DNA of 64,000 bases from Sycobia sp. Sy_11 (GCA_018907035.1 JACCIC010000015.1:2610001-2674000); one strand, 5' to 3'. Shown: positions 22,893 through 35,379, counted from the first letter of the stretch. Numbers and translations: made by a program. Notes: generated by a model from the letters alone, not told the origin.

Positions 22893-23480
22893 CGAGGGTG
22901 GTCCCAGAAGTACCTGACCTAATAAATAAAACTGTTTTTCTTCCATTTTGAGCAAACGCGGCACCCATCTTGCGCACAGCTTCGTTATCTCCAAATTTTC
23001 AGTTAATATGCGATGTACCGCACTTTTTGAAATGCCTACCATGTCTGCTACCTCGTGCACTTTCAGTCAACGATCATGCAGTACCGCTTTGTGAATTTTC
23101 TTTAACATTTCTGGAATCGTCACCTCGTTTGGTCGACCACTGCAATGCTCATCTTTGCAGCTCGTATGGCTTCGTTTAAACTCTGCTACCCAATATTTTT
23201 CTGTTGCAAACGAAGGAGCATCTCTCAGCTTTTATATTGGTTGGCCTGAGGCTTTTCAAAGAAAAATATTGTATCACATAACGATAACCAATTTTTTCCA
23301 TGTTTACAAATTTACTGAAAACGTTAAATATTGATGGCTGTCAAACAAATACTAAACATCGTGGCGTCTTCAAACTTGAGACATATGCTTTATAGATTGT
23401 GTATTTTCTAATACAGTGGCATTTTTTGAGCAACTACCGCCACCTCTAGGTCTGGCCAGGTACTTCTAAGATCACCCTTG
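22893..23480 (-). mobile_element. Internally deleted mariner transposon
   Basis: A 588-bp element with terminal inverted repeats matching at 22 of 27 positions, all five differences being transitions. The left end begins CGAGGGTGGTCCCAGAAGTA, and the right end in reverse complement CAAGGGTGATCTTAGAAGTA. A TA target duplication lies at 22,891-22,892 and 23,481-23,482. Full mariners are about 1.3 kb. This copy keeps only the N-terminal half of the transposase on the minus strand, and the catalytic part is missing. It is inactive but could have been mobilised in trans. Confidence 0.92.
22920..23301 (-). pseudogene. Mariner transposase, N-terminal fragment
   Basis: Read from an ATG at about 23,301 on the minus strand. 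It begins MEKIGYRYVIQY; then, after one frameshift near 23,215, KYWVAEFKR and SGRPNE (linker region) are followed by the second helix-turn-helix, with VADMVGISKSAVHRIL and LCARWVPRLL. An in-frame TGA replaces an Arg codon just before LKVHEVADM. The coding stops against the left terminal repeat, so the D,D34D catalytic domain is absent. Confidence 0.9.
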
Positions 23481-23489
23481 TATTACCTT

Positions 23490-24110
23490 TTGGTGAAAAT
23501 CTATAAAGCGAAATTCTAGATCTGTTAGATCATATCATAGTCGCACATTATTTTATGCAATTAAAAATATATCATTTAATGTATGTGTGATTTTCGGTCT
23601 CTTAAATTCTTATTTTATTATATTCGAAATAAAACATTAATGCATATATTATCCTTAATCAAACGTTACGTCACAATATCTATAAGTGATTCATTATGGA
23701 ATGGCATGAAGTTAACGGTCGAGCGAAGCAAGGTTGTTAAAGTCATGTCATCTGATGAAGTACTGATAGCAAACATCTAAGGGAATAAAAAATGCATGAT
23801 CTAAAATTAGACGTAGATTGATGAATCATAATAGATTACTTATCGAACTTAGCAACGGCTGTAAAATGCCAATTTATTGCATGGAGTTAATTTAAAGCGC
23901 CAATTTATAGTATTATACATTCTATTTATATTATTCATACAAACATTTTTCTATCCTCGAAAAATTTATAAAATTTATTTCAAATATTGAAAATCAAGAC
24001 CATATAGGAACTAATGAACTGCAAGTAATACACTTAATCTATTTTGATATAATTAGATTTTACTTTTTTAGGACAGAACTGGCTTGATAATTTTCACGGA
24101 AGTTAGCAAC
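23490..24110. other. Gene-free spacer between the mariner and the non-LTR element
   Basis: Mostly AT-rich. A 65-codon plus-strand frame at 23,583-23,780 has ordinary amino-acid composition but no recognised motif. Confidence 0.5.
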
Positions 24111-24114
24111 ATTT

Positions 24115-25620
24115 TATTTTATAGCGGACGTGTTCGCGTAACACTTCTTAGCAAAGCGCTCCCTAGGTTCTAGCATATTCCCCGGGGAGAGGCCCATGTC
24201 TCCGTCTTCCATAATAGCGAGTATTGAACGAAAACGTTCGACGACCTAGCACGCATCTCGGAGAGGGCTCTCCTCAGTTATAACCAATCCGTGCTGCAAC
24301 AGCAGATAATATATGAAGCGCTCCATACTTAGTGGAGAGAGGCCTCGCTAGAATAAGATCAGAAAAGTTCTCTTGCGATTCGTACAACCCTGCTCGACAA
24401 AATAGAATGAAAGAGTCCCCTTAGGCTATTTCTGATCATGATTAATCACAGTTTGAACGCTTCTGCCTAACTATTCGTATCGTTATTGCGCTTGCTAAAG
24501 CGTGGAGCTTTTAGAGAGGCCCTTTTTGTTCAGTCCCGAAGAGCTGCAAGAGATTCCAAAAGCTCTCGTTCTTTTAGTCTCCCAGATGTTCTACAACGTA
24601 TGGATCTTGCAGAGGGCCTCATAAGCCTTTTTTCCGCTTAAATATAAATTTAGTGTTGTTTAGTGCAGTCAAGTTTAGTGTATACTAAGTATATTAACTA
24701 CCACTATGGCCTTATACCCGGAAAAACTAAAAATGCTCGCCCAGAGTAAACTCATCGACATCATTATGCAAATGACCGACAGGCCGACTCTAAACCTCTC
24801 TCAACGGTATCTATAGCCATTGAAAGTGTATGTAATAGCCAGAAATCCACTCGAAAAGAAATTCCTCTGCTGCTCAACCACTCCCAGCAGAAATAGACAT
24901 AACTAAAGGATTTATCCTTTTATTGTAAGTTTTTATTATAATTTTATTATAAGTTTTCAAACGAATGATGAAGGATAAGAGAATACGCTGGTTACGTCTT
25001 TGATTGTAGTACCTGAAACAACGACGACAATGAAAAACAATTAAATCTATTGGAACGTTTTTCATCCAAAGCGACTGACCACACCGTGACCGATATCGGA
25101 CAAATCATTAGGAACCAAATGCTTTGGTTTGAACTTCGAAGTAGCTTCGATAAATTGGTCATCTTCATTAAACATACCATCAACTTATCCAACACAATTT
25201 GCGTATATCCCTCTAACGTCTTCAGTTTCAAAATAATTACGAAGAAACTCGAAGCTGATTCCATGCAATACTTGACGAACCAACTCCACCAAAACAGTGA
25301 AGGAGTCGCTGTTATTCGTGGAATGAATAAGACTTTCACTAAGGAGGAAGTCCTAAATAAATAATTGTACGTCAAAATTATACACAAAAGGAAAAACACA
25401 AACGTACTGTCATGCCAACGCTGCTATAAATTCCTCCATACCGCTGATTATTGGCATACAGCTTGGACATACCCTTTCTGCAGGCGCAATTACCATACAG
25501 CTATTTGTCGATCCAAAGAAACCAAAGACAACAAATCCGTCTACGCGAATTATAAAGGTAAATATTGGGTTACATACCACGGCTACAAAAAGAGGCCATG
25601 TATCATATTTTAAAATATCT
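24115..25620 (+). mobile_element. 5' part of a Jockey-like non-LTR retrotransposon
   Basis: A GC-richer leader of about 590 bp (24,115-24,705), with GTTTAGTG-type repeats shortly before the start codon, leads into a broken gag (ORF1). No reverse transcriptase ORF2 follows; plain AT-rich DNA begins after about 25,615. Because LINEs are usually truncated at the 5' end, keeping the 5' half and losing the 3' half is unusual and points to a later deletion. The left boundary is approximate and inferred from the composition change. Confidence 0.65.
24706..25613 (+). pseudogene. gag (ORF1) relic of a Jockey-like element
   Basis: ATG at 24,706 starts MALYPEKLKMLAQSK, but a stop follows after about 35 codons. 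The frame from 25,050 to 25,364 carries the RNA-binding fold region typical of Jockey-clade gag (VAVIRGMNKTFTKEEV near its end). A frame change then leads to a degenerate zinc-knuckle cluster: CQRCYKFLHTADYW at 25,413, CRRNYHTAIC at 25,479-25,508, and a third knuckle in which Cys are replaced by Tyr (YANYKGKYW). The function would be RNA packaging for retrotransposition; this copy is dead. Confidence 0.65.
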
Positions 25621-25639
25621 GTTTTTTTTTCATTTAACA

Positions 25640-28560
25640 AGTTATTTCTTATACAGTTCGATGTGCTTTACCTACGTTTAAAGTTTATTAAGCTATTTCA
25701 TTCATAGTAAAACGAAGTCTCTAAGCTATTTTGCATCATAACGGAAACACATAATGTACCTATTTCAATAGCACATTCAACAAAACTCAACAAATAGTAC
25801 TGGAGAACATAAAATACTAGATATATGAAAGGAAGATTTTCGATCATCTAAAAAGTGCATTGTAACCTCAATTCTGGATTGATATTCAGGTTTCACGAAA
25901 AATTTCCTGATTTTTATATGTGAATTTTTTTATTTTCTGCTGCAACCTGTGGAAAGCATAGCTTAACAAAGATGAAAGGGTTCAGGGCGTCTAAATACAG
26001 AATAAATATAAATCATTAAGGTCAGACTTGCTCTACATTCATTAGCAAATTTTATTGCAGTTTGAGTCGTTTCTTCGATCTTTTTTGTTATTTTGTGTGA
26101 AGCATACTGAGCTATATAAAATACTTATTGAAAATAAAAAATAATGTTTTTCATAATTTTACGTTAATATAATATACGATTCTTAACTATTGAATTTTAT
26201 ACTCTGGTTCGCGATTTTGAGCTTTTTCAATGTCTACCTCTAAATCAAGAGGTAGACGAGCTAAATAAATTTATGAATACAAAATCTTATATCGACTTTT
26301 TGAATAATTTTAGTATAAAATTAAAAGAATAGTTAATTAATATTATTTTCATATATTAAAGAAATACACTAAAATTAAAACAAATTTAGTTTATTTTACT
26401 AATGTATTAATTCAAATGCCAATGCGTTATATATTTCTTAAAAACAAAGATTCATATATCTTTAAATTAAATATTTATTTAATATTTAATTAATTAAAAT
26501 AATTAAATAATTAAACACGATTAATGATATACTTATTTCTTTTTCATAAAAAGTATTATTAATTTTATTACATATTTATTAAATTCGCTTGTATTTTAGT
26601 GAAAACCGAATTTCAGTTTTCACAAAACTATTTTCTGTTTTTTAAAATTAAATATTCTGATTTTAACAACTAATTACTTATAAAAAGAAATTGTCTAAAT
26701 AATTTGAAAGTAAGTTTCATTTATAAATTGCTATAAATATATTTTTAATCTAATCCATATTTCTTATTTTTCATTAATTAATGAAAAATACATATATGTA
26801 TTAGAATGGAATAAATTTTTTGCTGTCTAGTAATCAATTGTAGACGAATATTTATAAGCAAAATTAATCTGATCCATGGACATAATTCTGTCACATACAG
26901 ATATCTATATGAATTACAAAATATAGATTTTTCTAATTAAATCACATATAATAACAAATTGATAAGAAGGCGAATTACTTATAATTATAAATACTATTCA
27001 GTTTTTTGACTCTGGATATCGATGAAGATCTTTTTATAATGTTAATAAGTAACAATAATCTATTATATCTTTATATGGATGATTTTTGTCTGATAACTGA
27101 CAGCTTTTAAATGTGGTTAATGAACTATTAAATTTTTAATATCTCATTGTAATAATATAATTACTACAATAAAACATAAAAATTTTAATATTAAAATAAA
27201 TAATGTTTGAAAATAATGAAATTATAAAAGAAAATTAATGGCGAATCTGGTTTTATACGTTTATATCAATTTTCAATATATAATTCCATAAAATAAAAAT
27301 ATTCTATTAATTATTACATTTAAAATTAGAAATATTTTTTCTTTACAAATTATGAAAATTAATTTTAAAATATATCTATACATATTTACATAATAAAAAT
27401 TATATATTTATATACATTTTAAACAAAGAGGAAGAAGTTATATGAGTAAAAATAAACAATATACAGAACTGATAAAAAATAAAAATTATATACAATGTTG
27501 AATGAAATATAATAATTAAATTATTATTTATAATATATAGATTTGTTGAGTGGATTTAACTATAAAATATATATGCGCTCTACAGCCTTACCGTTCGAAG
27601 ATAAACGTCATATCTTCCCGCATGGTACGTACGTCGTAGCTCCGATTTTTGACAATAGATGGCGAAACTAGTTTGTTTGATATTTAATTTAAATCTATAT
27701 ATATGTACATTTTGTATATTTCTTGAAAAATTTATATAGTACCGTTTTTCAAATCATGGACACGAAAATAATCATTGTCTACAGAATTATTACACAAAAT
27801 CGAAACATTTTAGGTAAATGAAATACGGATAATCGCTGATAGACGACACTTCTCGCATGAAATATGCGAATCTATGAATCTTACATACTCGATTTATAAA
27901 CTTATTTTACGAACCATATCATTTTATTAATATTAAAGCAAAAATGATTAAAATAAGTAATTCTGTTCAAAACGGAGAATAAACTCTATAACTGCGTATT
28001 AATTTGTAAAACTATAAAAAAGAACGGACATCTTCAACTATCGACAAATACCTTCAACTAACAATTTCGTGGCTTTCACAAAATTTATTATTATTTATAA
28101 TTATAAAGTTGATACTATACTATAAGTGCAACATGAAACGTTCTATTTGCATTGATTTAATCACGCGATTCCTTATTATTATCGAATTTAAAATTTGAAA
28201 AACAAAAATGTGATCTATACCAATCATTAATTAAACATATCAATCCTTTTTTTAATGCAAATTTAAATATCTACATGTTTATTGGTGTATGTATAACATA
28301 ATATGTGTCAGTTTTATACACAAATTTACCAATTGCGCTAAACAATTGCACACACAAAAAAATGCAATGTATTAATTGTTGATTTAAAAAGAACTAATTT
28401 TTTGTTGGCCTTCCACGCAAGAATGTGAATTGGTGAAAATGTTCTAATATATATTTTTTTCATCGGTCGTGTCGGCATGAAATCAGATAGATAGAAAAAA
28501 TAACGAAAAAAATTGTTATTGAAAAATTTCGAATCACACAGTTTGAATATATTTGCTCAG
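25640..28560. other. Very AT-rich gene-free DNA
   Basis: About 2.9 kb with no open frame of note between 25,640 and 28,590. It contains a perfect 10-bp hairpin at 26,232-26,257 and a small GC-richer patch at 27,580-27,670 (TACGTACGTCGTAGC). Nothing else was recognised. Confidence 0.6.
26232..26257. other. Perfect 10-bp hairpin
   Basis: GTCTACCTCT and AGAGGTAGAC are exact reverse complements around a six-base loop (AAATCA), in very AT-rich surroundings. The stem is GC-richer than its flanks. No T-run follows, and its role is unknown. Confidence 0.6.
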
Positions 28561-28589
28561 GACATTGGAACGTCGACAGTTGGACTTTC

Positions 28590-28865
28590 TTGTCGTACAA
28601 TTTTTATCGATGTTTCGCACTGATTGTGCGGATGAAATCTGTGGCTGTTCTTCTTTTCCCGTGCGTTAAAGCTCACAATATAAAACAATTATACGCGCCC
28701 GACGCCATTATATATTCACGGCATTGGACTACTCCCTGCAATTTTTTCCTGCTCCCAAATCTGGAGAGACCTCAGAAACCGACGAAGAGCCGCAAGGATT
28801 TTCATGTAATTCAATGGTTATCGGACGGGCTGAGAAGATTGAAAAAAGCATATGGGCACGAGTGA
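28590..28865 (+). pseudogene. Probable mariner transposase C-terminal relic
   Basis: A 91-codon frame. Its middle (VKAHNI, then YSRHWTTPCNFFLLPNLERP) resembles the block of mariner transposases around the third catalytic residue, normally YSPDL-x-P-C/S-D/N-F-x-L-F-P. Here the Pro-Asp of YSPD is replaced by Arg-His and one residue is inserted, so the catalytic Asp is lost. The upstream part of the frame does not match. No inverted repeats were found around it. Confidence 0.45.
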
Positions 28866-29142
28866 TCATTGATTACAAATATAGTTTTTGGTAAAATTTT
28901 ACCTCATTGCATATACATAATATACAGATAATTGACAAATTTTCGAAAAATATAATAAAATTCTCACTGCAACTATACACATTTAGTGTGTGTGCGTTTG
29001 TGCATTCATACATAGCTATACACTCATTGAATGAGATTACGTTTTTCCTTTTTTCTCTTTCTTTGGCTTGCCGTCCTATTCATCTGAAGACACGCTTAGA
29101 GCATGGCCGTACACAGTATAAAACTTTACGCACCCTCTACTC

Positions 29143-29147
<5 letters not shown>

Positions 29148-29173
<26 letters not shown>
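29148..29173. repeat. (TC)n microsatellite
   Basis: Thirteen TC units inside a pyrimidine-rich stretch. Confidence 0.95.
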
Positions 29174-29249
29174 GGCTCTCTATCTCTCACGCGAATGTAT
29201 ATAATATTAGGAAAGAAAACAATTTCCCAGGACCTTTCCTTCCCCGACT

Positions 29250-29935
29250 ACGGTTGTCTGCCATTCTTCCCCAACCGGAGGAGAGAAAAATCGAAGACCC
29301 TGTACATATATACAAGTGTATACATACGTACAGAAACACACGCGCGTGCACCTTTCACCGTCTACATGTAGGTGTAATGCAGGTGTATTGTATACACGCG
29401 AACGCGAAGACACCTTCACCACCAGCGTACCCTCGCCCTTAACCCCCCCCTCCCTCTCCACGCCCTAATTCAACGGAACGACCGCCGTAAAACGAATCAG
29501 AGGGGAATCATGCGCCTTGGAATGCTTTCAGCGCGTGTTCTCGCGCTCATTCCTATTCTTTTAAATCGCGCGGCCGGGGGTAGTGGATCCGAGGGACGCG
29601 AGCAACTGGAGCACGGACCGTCGAATAATTTAATCTCGCTCGATTCCTCGGCTCCCTCTCTCCCCCTCCCTCCCTCCCTCCCTCCCGCTCGCCCTGTTGG
29701 ACGCGCGCGAAGGCGCTGAATAATTCAATTCGTCGAGGGAACGAGGGAGGGCGACGCGGGTCGGATACGGGGATGGCGGCGATGATTTTTTGAAAATAAA
29801 ATGAGCGTCGGGAAGAGGATGTTGCGGGTGGGTACGGAGGGGGGGGGATTCGCGCAGCGTTCTGAATATTATCATCGCGCGCGGGCGGGCTGAGAGTTTC
29901 AAGGGGCGAGGGAGGCGCCATCGTTACACGGTGTA
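29250..29935. other. CpG-rich gene-free patch
   Basis: GC-rich sequence with many CpGs and homopurine/homopyrimidine runs (CCCTCCCTCCCTCCCTCCC near 29,665). Open frames of up to 122 codons exist in several frames at once, as expected from high GC. There is no recognised protein and no splice-site support. It may be a regulatory region or an unidentified first exon. Confidence 0.5.
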
Positions 29936-29971
29936 TTATTAAAGCTTATCAAATATATACTTGCTCGAGCT

Positions 29972-29973
<2 letters not shown>

Positions 29974-30032
<59 letters not shown>
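29974..30032. repeat. (TA)n microsatellite
   Basis: An AT run of 59 bp directly after the CpG-rich patch. Confidence 0.97.
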
Positions 30033-30035
<3 letters not shown>

Positions 30036-30295
30036 ACTTGTTCATGGGGCAATAAACAGGGCATTCGTCGAAGTTATAAAAGGCCAGCGGGCGAATTATT
30101 TTTGGCGGTAAATAATGGAATTGTCTAGATAGATATATGGCAACGTTGAAGAAATGGAGAATGGCTGTTCTTTGCAATATTTTAGATATATATATCGATT
30201 AAAAATTATAAATATGACGGATAGCAGACTTTTGTGTATAAATAATAATATAAAGTTAATTTTTTGTATATACAATAGCGTTCAAATTTTCAATC

Positions 30296-30298
<3 letters not shown>

Positions 30299-30348
<50 letters not shown>
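30299..30348. repeat. (TA)n microsatellite
   Basis: A perfect TA run of 50 bp. Confidence 0.97.
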
Positions 30349-30352
<4 letters not shown>

Positions 30353-30359
30353 AATAATA

Positions 30360-31320
30360 AGAATTTCGGATATTGGAAAAATGTGACATTGGAATAAAAT
30401 ACAAAATTGGTCAAAAATTTATATTAATTTTTTGATTGAAAAGAACAGCTTGATGGGAATCAAGTCTAATTTCGAAATGAAAATATTTAATATTAGTTAA
30501 TCTTACATTCAACAGTTTGTGCTGATCCGTGCATTTCTGGTCGAAAATTTGATGAACAGTTTTGATTCTTTTGAATTTATCTTAATTTTCTAAAATTTTA
30601 TTTTTAACTTGATTTATTTTACATTTATTTATTTTCAGCTATTTAGTTGATTTTTTCTACCATTTTTCCATTATTTTTTACTTTTGAAATCAAATTCTTT
30701 TAATAGGTGAAAATTTGCGTACAAAACGACTAATCAAATATCCAGGTTCCAATGTTAAATCTACTTTTCAAGATTCGAAGAAAAAAAAAATCCCGCACGC
30801 TTCCACGCACGTCGCTATGAGTTCATTGCAATAATCACGCGTATAATAATAATAATCGTATTAATAATATCTCCGCCTGGCTGGAATTTCACCGGCCTTA
30901 TACATTACAAAAGACACTCCCCTGCTGGATTTTTACGTCACATATAGATTTTCGAGCACCGTCATTACGAAGGTCTCGAGGAGATATTCCCTCCACCCAC
31001 TCCCTTCCCCGTCCCATCATCGTACACGACGACGACGGAGACGGGCGCGCGATAAAATGCCAGCGTTGCGAAACGATCCGCCTGCAGAATTTTCGGTGGG
31101 CGTTCCCGTTGTTTCGCCCTCTATCCGTGTATATAAACAACCCTCGATCGATGGGTGGCGGGAAGGAGGGGGAGGGGGGTCGGCTGGCGAGGACGACACG
31201 CAACGACTTCGAGCGCCGGGATTACACGCCGATTTACACGCCGGTGGACTCGCAGCCCGCGCGCTCACCAGGGCAACGATTAATGATCTGGTGCTGTGGA
31301 GATAGCCGGGGCGGTGGATG
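30360..31320. other. Gene-free DNA, AT-rich then CpG-rich
   Basis: AT-rich to about 30,880. From about 30,940 to 31,320 it is CpG-rich, with overlapping open frames up to 101 codons on both strands that lack recognisable motifs. Confidence 0.5.
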
Positions 31321-31325
31321 GTTCC

Positions 31326-31350
31326 CTCTCTCTGTCTCTCTCTCTCTCTC
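31326..31350. repeat. (TC)n microsatellite
   Basis: A TC run with one G interruption at the edge of a CpG-rich patch. Confidence 0.93.
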
Positions 31351-31448
31351 TTCTCACCCTATATGTGCACACGCGTTATAACCGAGGGATGTGCGGCCTT
31401 ACTGTATTATTGATGTATAAGCGGATTGACTCGTGCACGACACCGCGT

Positions 31449-31452
<4 letters not shown>

Positions 31453-31500
<48 letters not shown>
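31453..31500. repeat. (TA)n microsatellite
   Basis: A perfect TA run of 48 bp. Confidence 0.97.
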
Positions 31501-31504
<4 letters not shown>

Positions 31505-31509
31505 TGTAT

Positions 31510-33900
31510 ATACAAAAGCTGATTTTCCTATTATTATATATACCAATGAGAGCTTGGGCGCCTTTCGCTAGTGTGACAATTTTATGCGTTGGAAGGGATT
31601 CCCAGGGATTTTCATTTGTCTCTAATACTTCTTCGAGCGTATTAGATATAATATATGTAGGATAACAATAAAATCAGGGTGGCATTGGTGTCACAGCCCT
31701 CTAAGAAAGTTTAAACGAAATAATACACGATGAGCTGCCCTGACAGACTTGAGCTTAGAGATTACTGAAAAAAAGTAGTCATTGTCTGGACAAACGGATA
31801 AAAAAGAGTAAAAAGTCACTTTTATTTCCTATTTATATAAGACAATTCAAAAATTTGTTTAAAGAATTCTCGGATTTCTTTGAAAAAATACGAGATAAGA
31901 AGCGAAAAGAAACAATAAATATCCATGCACAAATACATTATTATTCAAAACGTTTTCATATACAGCGGCGTCATATCAACATTTTTCCGCGCTTATTATT
32001 TCTGTACCTCTGCCCTCCGATTTTACAATTTAAACTTAGATGTCCCGAAACCTATAAACGCATCAATTGAGCGACAAAAATAATTTGAAAAATAAATGTT
32101 TAGGTATTAAAAAAGGAACCAGCATTTTCATCACTATAGAACAAGTGTTTGTGGGTTTAAATTAAATTTTTAATTATAAATTTATTCAGTAAATAATTAA
32201 CATTCAAAGTATCTAATTTTTCCTTATACACAATGCATTATTTCTGATTATTTCATCATTGGTATTGTATTGACAATCGTAAATACAATTTTATAATCAT
32301 CTATAAGAGTCGAAAAAAGTACTTATTTAGACAATATGAGCCTGAAATTGTAAGAATTAATTTAATAAGTTTTTACTACATCCTTTAAGCGCGAGATTTT
32401 ATTCGCTTATTCTTTTTTTTCTTCATAGTATATTATTTTTCAGCTTCTTTTGAGTTTTTTTTCTTGTAATTAATTTGATTTTTATTTAAATCTTCTAATT
32501 CTAATTGTTTTCGAAATCGAACATCTTTATAGTCGTGATATAAAAAAAGAGGTTTGTCTCATTTTTAAAAATCTATTTTGTCCAATTTTTGGTGTGCTTT
32601 TTAATATTAATATATATTTTGTAATAATTATGTATATTTTCTTCTTTGTTGATAATAACATTTTCACCGTATATGAAAGAATCATAACAATAAACATATA
32701 TAAGTTCAGAAAATTATTTAGATATTCGAACAGATATTTTCAATGCTCTTTAAGCAATATTCAACGCCTTTATACCCAAACCAATTATTTTCTTCGTTAT
32801 AACAAATTAAGCCGTAGTCTCGATCCATCGTGATTCAAGAGCGCTTGACCATTCGGACATTGGTCTATAAAAAGCTTTAAAAATAGTTCCACCAAAAAAT
32901 TTATTAAAGCAACTTCCTCGGAAAGTTCTAATGCCCCCCCTCTCTCCAAATGATTTGATTGATCCTCCCCTGTATGTACAAAATATTATGATTTGTATAT
33001 ATATTATTTGCACTCTACCCACATAATATGTACAGTGTCGCGCTATGCTTGTATAGAGTATTATATATATATATGCGTTATATTCAATTCATTCCTGAAT
33101 TAATACATAAGCAGCTGTGAAACTATATACTGCCACAGTCTATATAGCCGTGCGATGATTTGTTATCCTCGCCTCATGCCCGCCGTTTATCATTCTCTCG
33201 TTTGTTTTGTCGCATTTATTCGTATTTATTCGCTTTTCGCACTCGGCAGCCGAGACTCCAAATGCACTTGTCGAAAGGGTTCGTAATCCCAACCTGCTGG
33301 CGACCGTGAGGGGTCGAACAATGATAAAGGTGTGGGATGGGGGAGAGGGGGCGTCGAGGGGTCTAGCGGGTTATTTCGAATGAAATTAATCGAGTGTAAA
33401 ATGCAGGTTATTAATCTTAGCGAATTTCATGTTGTATGTATTGTATGTATTATAAAGGCACCCGAATTATGCATGGGAGCAATTGAAATTCACGGATGGC
33501 TCCTTCATATGTGCGCGCGATGTGTGTGTACATAATGTGTTTATTATAAGTATTATATAAAGATGCTGAGAGTAAATTTTTTGTACAGTAAGTTCGCGGT
33601 ATCCACATATATAACTTTACAGAAAGTGCGAGAAAAGGCCATATGATCTTAAATTGATATTAAAAGCCTTAAAGTATTTTCGTTAGTTTGAAATTTCTAA
33701 TTCTATTGAATTAAAAATTACATCAGGACTTCTAGATGGCTATTTTTAAAAATCATTGGTAATTTGCTAATGAATTATTGTGATATCCTTCTAATTTTAT
33801 AAACAAATTTTTTTTATAAAATTATATTTGAAATTATGTTTGAAATTATTTGAAGTTCGCTGATATCATAACACTATGTGCGCTTATTATACACTGAACT
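31510..33900. other. Gene-free DNA
   Basis: Mixed AT-rich sequence. Frames of up to 80 codons have no recognisable motif. GC-richer sequence at about 33,180-33,370 includes a GGGGGAGAGGGGG-type purine run. Confidence 0.5.
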
Positions 33901-33921
33901 AATATAATAGATTTGTACCTA

Positions 33922-34262
33922 GACCATAAAGTATTACTTTACGGCCTAGTGCGAAAAATTGTATCCGAGGACCTACTGCGAATCATGTCCGAGTATTGTT
34001 ACTTTACGCAAAAAGTGATAGATTTCTACGGCCGTAGTGCAAGTAATGTTTTTCGATGAAGTATCCGTAAAGTACGACTTTACCAACTATTTTGAGGTCG
34101 TAAATACAACTTTACGGATACGTGTCGCTCCTTGTATTGGAATTATATTAGGAATATAAGGTTGCTTAGTTTTTCACGTAAATGTGCCTGTATAAAGTGC
34201 AATATGTTTTCGAAAAGTCATACTTTACGGTCTACCTACAGTCCGTAAAGTATATTATGATA
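33922..34262. mobile_element. Palindromic cluster of ACTTTACGG motifs (MITE-like)
   Basis: In about 340 bp the core ACTTTACGG or its complement occurs at 33,936, 34,065, 34,109, 34,222 and 34,243, plus a one-base variant at 34,001. Several are exact inverted pairs: GTATCCGTAAAGT (34,061) with ACTTTACGGATAC (34,109-34,121), and ATACTTTACGG (34,220) with CCGTAAAGTAT (34,243-34,253). The outermost copies face inwards and could be terminal repeats. No coding capacity. A nested palindromic MITE is the best guess. Confidence 0.6.
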
Positions 34263-34269
34263 CTTAACA

Positions 34270-35310
34270 ATATTTTTATCGGTCTTGCAATGATTTTACA
34301 AACAAATATAATTACATTGCCAGCTGGACTCCTTTCATTTACCAAAGTCGAATCCGAAATATATAAGCAAGCGAAATTAATATTTTTAGCAAAGAATAAT
34401 CCTCGAAACAATCTGACTATCTAGTTAACCAAGATTTTGATGTTTTTTATTTCAGATTTTACGGCGGTTCATTGGTAATAAAAGCAGTCTAAGTGCCAGA
34501 ATAATTATATCACATGATCTACATAGATCTATGCAGTCCATTGATATCATGTTGAAATCATATATTTGCTATTATTTTTAAATTTGTTCGAAGTCATGGC
34601 ATATCGTGTAGAAAGAGTCAATAAATTTTAAAATAGTTGAAATTAATTTGAACAACGTACCGACAACATTATATTGTGAAATTTATTATTTGTCAATTCA
34701 ACATAGCCCGCTGATTATTTCAAACAGCTACCTTATAATGAACGAACATAAAAAAATTCAAGGTTGTAAATCATCAAAATAATGTAACTGTCTGAAATAA
34801 ATATTATTCTTCGTTCTGTTTAAGTTTTTGCAGAGCTATAAAATCCTTTGCTTCTTCCAGGCCAGATTTACACAAACAATAAAAATACGAACTTAAAAGG
34901 TGTACGATGGCCTACTATTTCTGAAGCTTTATATATCACTATAAATGTACATATATATAATTCGAAAACTGAATTACCCTTCTCAACATTATCTCCGATC
35001 TACACGCTTTCCACATATATCTCTAACATACGTATAGATAATAAGGCTGTATAACAAGCGCGCTCGCTCGACAGGTGCCTCCGAAAATCGTCGATGTAGA
35101 GAAAAAAAAAAGAGCAACAGAGCGGAAGCTCTATAATTGATATATACAGAGCTTATCATCTTAGTTCAACGCTCGCTATATATACTGACAATATGATGAG
35201 TGCCATAAAAAAGAAGGAAAATGAAACATGCGCCAAATCCCCTGTAGAGCGAATGGGGCGAAGGGTTGCTGTTGCCCATCTCCCATCGGTCGACATCATT
35301 AAATTCCAAT
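34270..35310. other. Gene-free AT-rich DNA
   Basis: No motif, repeat or element end was recognised; the frames are short. Confidence 0.5.
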
Positions 35311-35312
35311 GA

Positions 35313-35314
<2 letters not shown>

Positions 35315-35360
<46 letters not shown>
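35315..35360. repeat. (TA)n microsatellite
   Basis: A TA run of 46 bp immediately before a CpG-rich patch (35,380-35,900). Confidence 0.97.
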
Positions 35361-35368
<8 letters not shown>

Positions 35369-35379
35369 ATACATATGAG

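Noticed and set aside
22970..23179. 69-codon plus-strand frame
   Set aside because: It is the antisense of the mariner transposase fragment.
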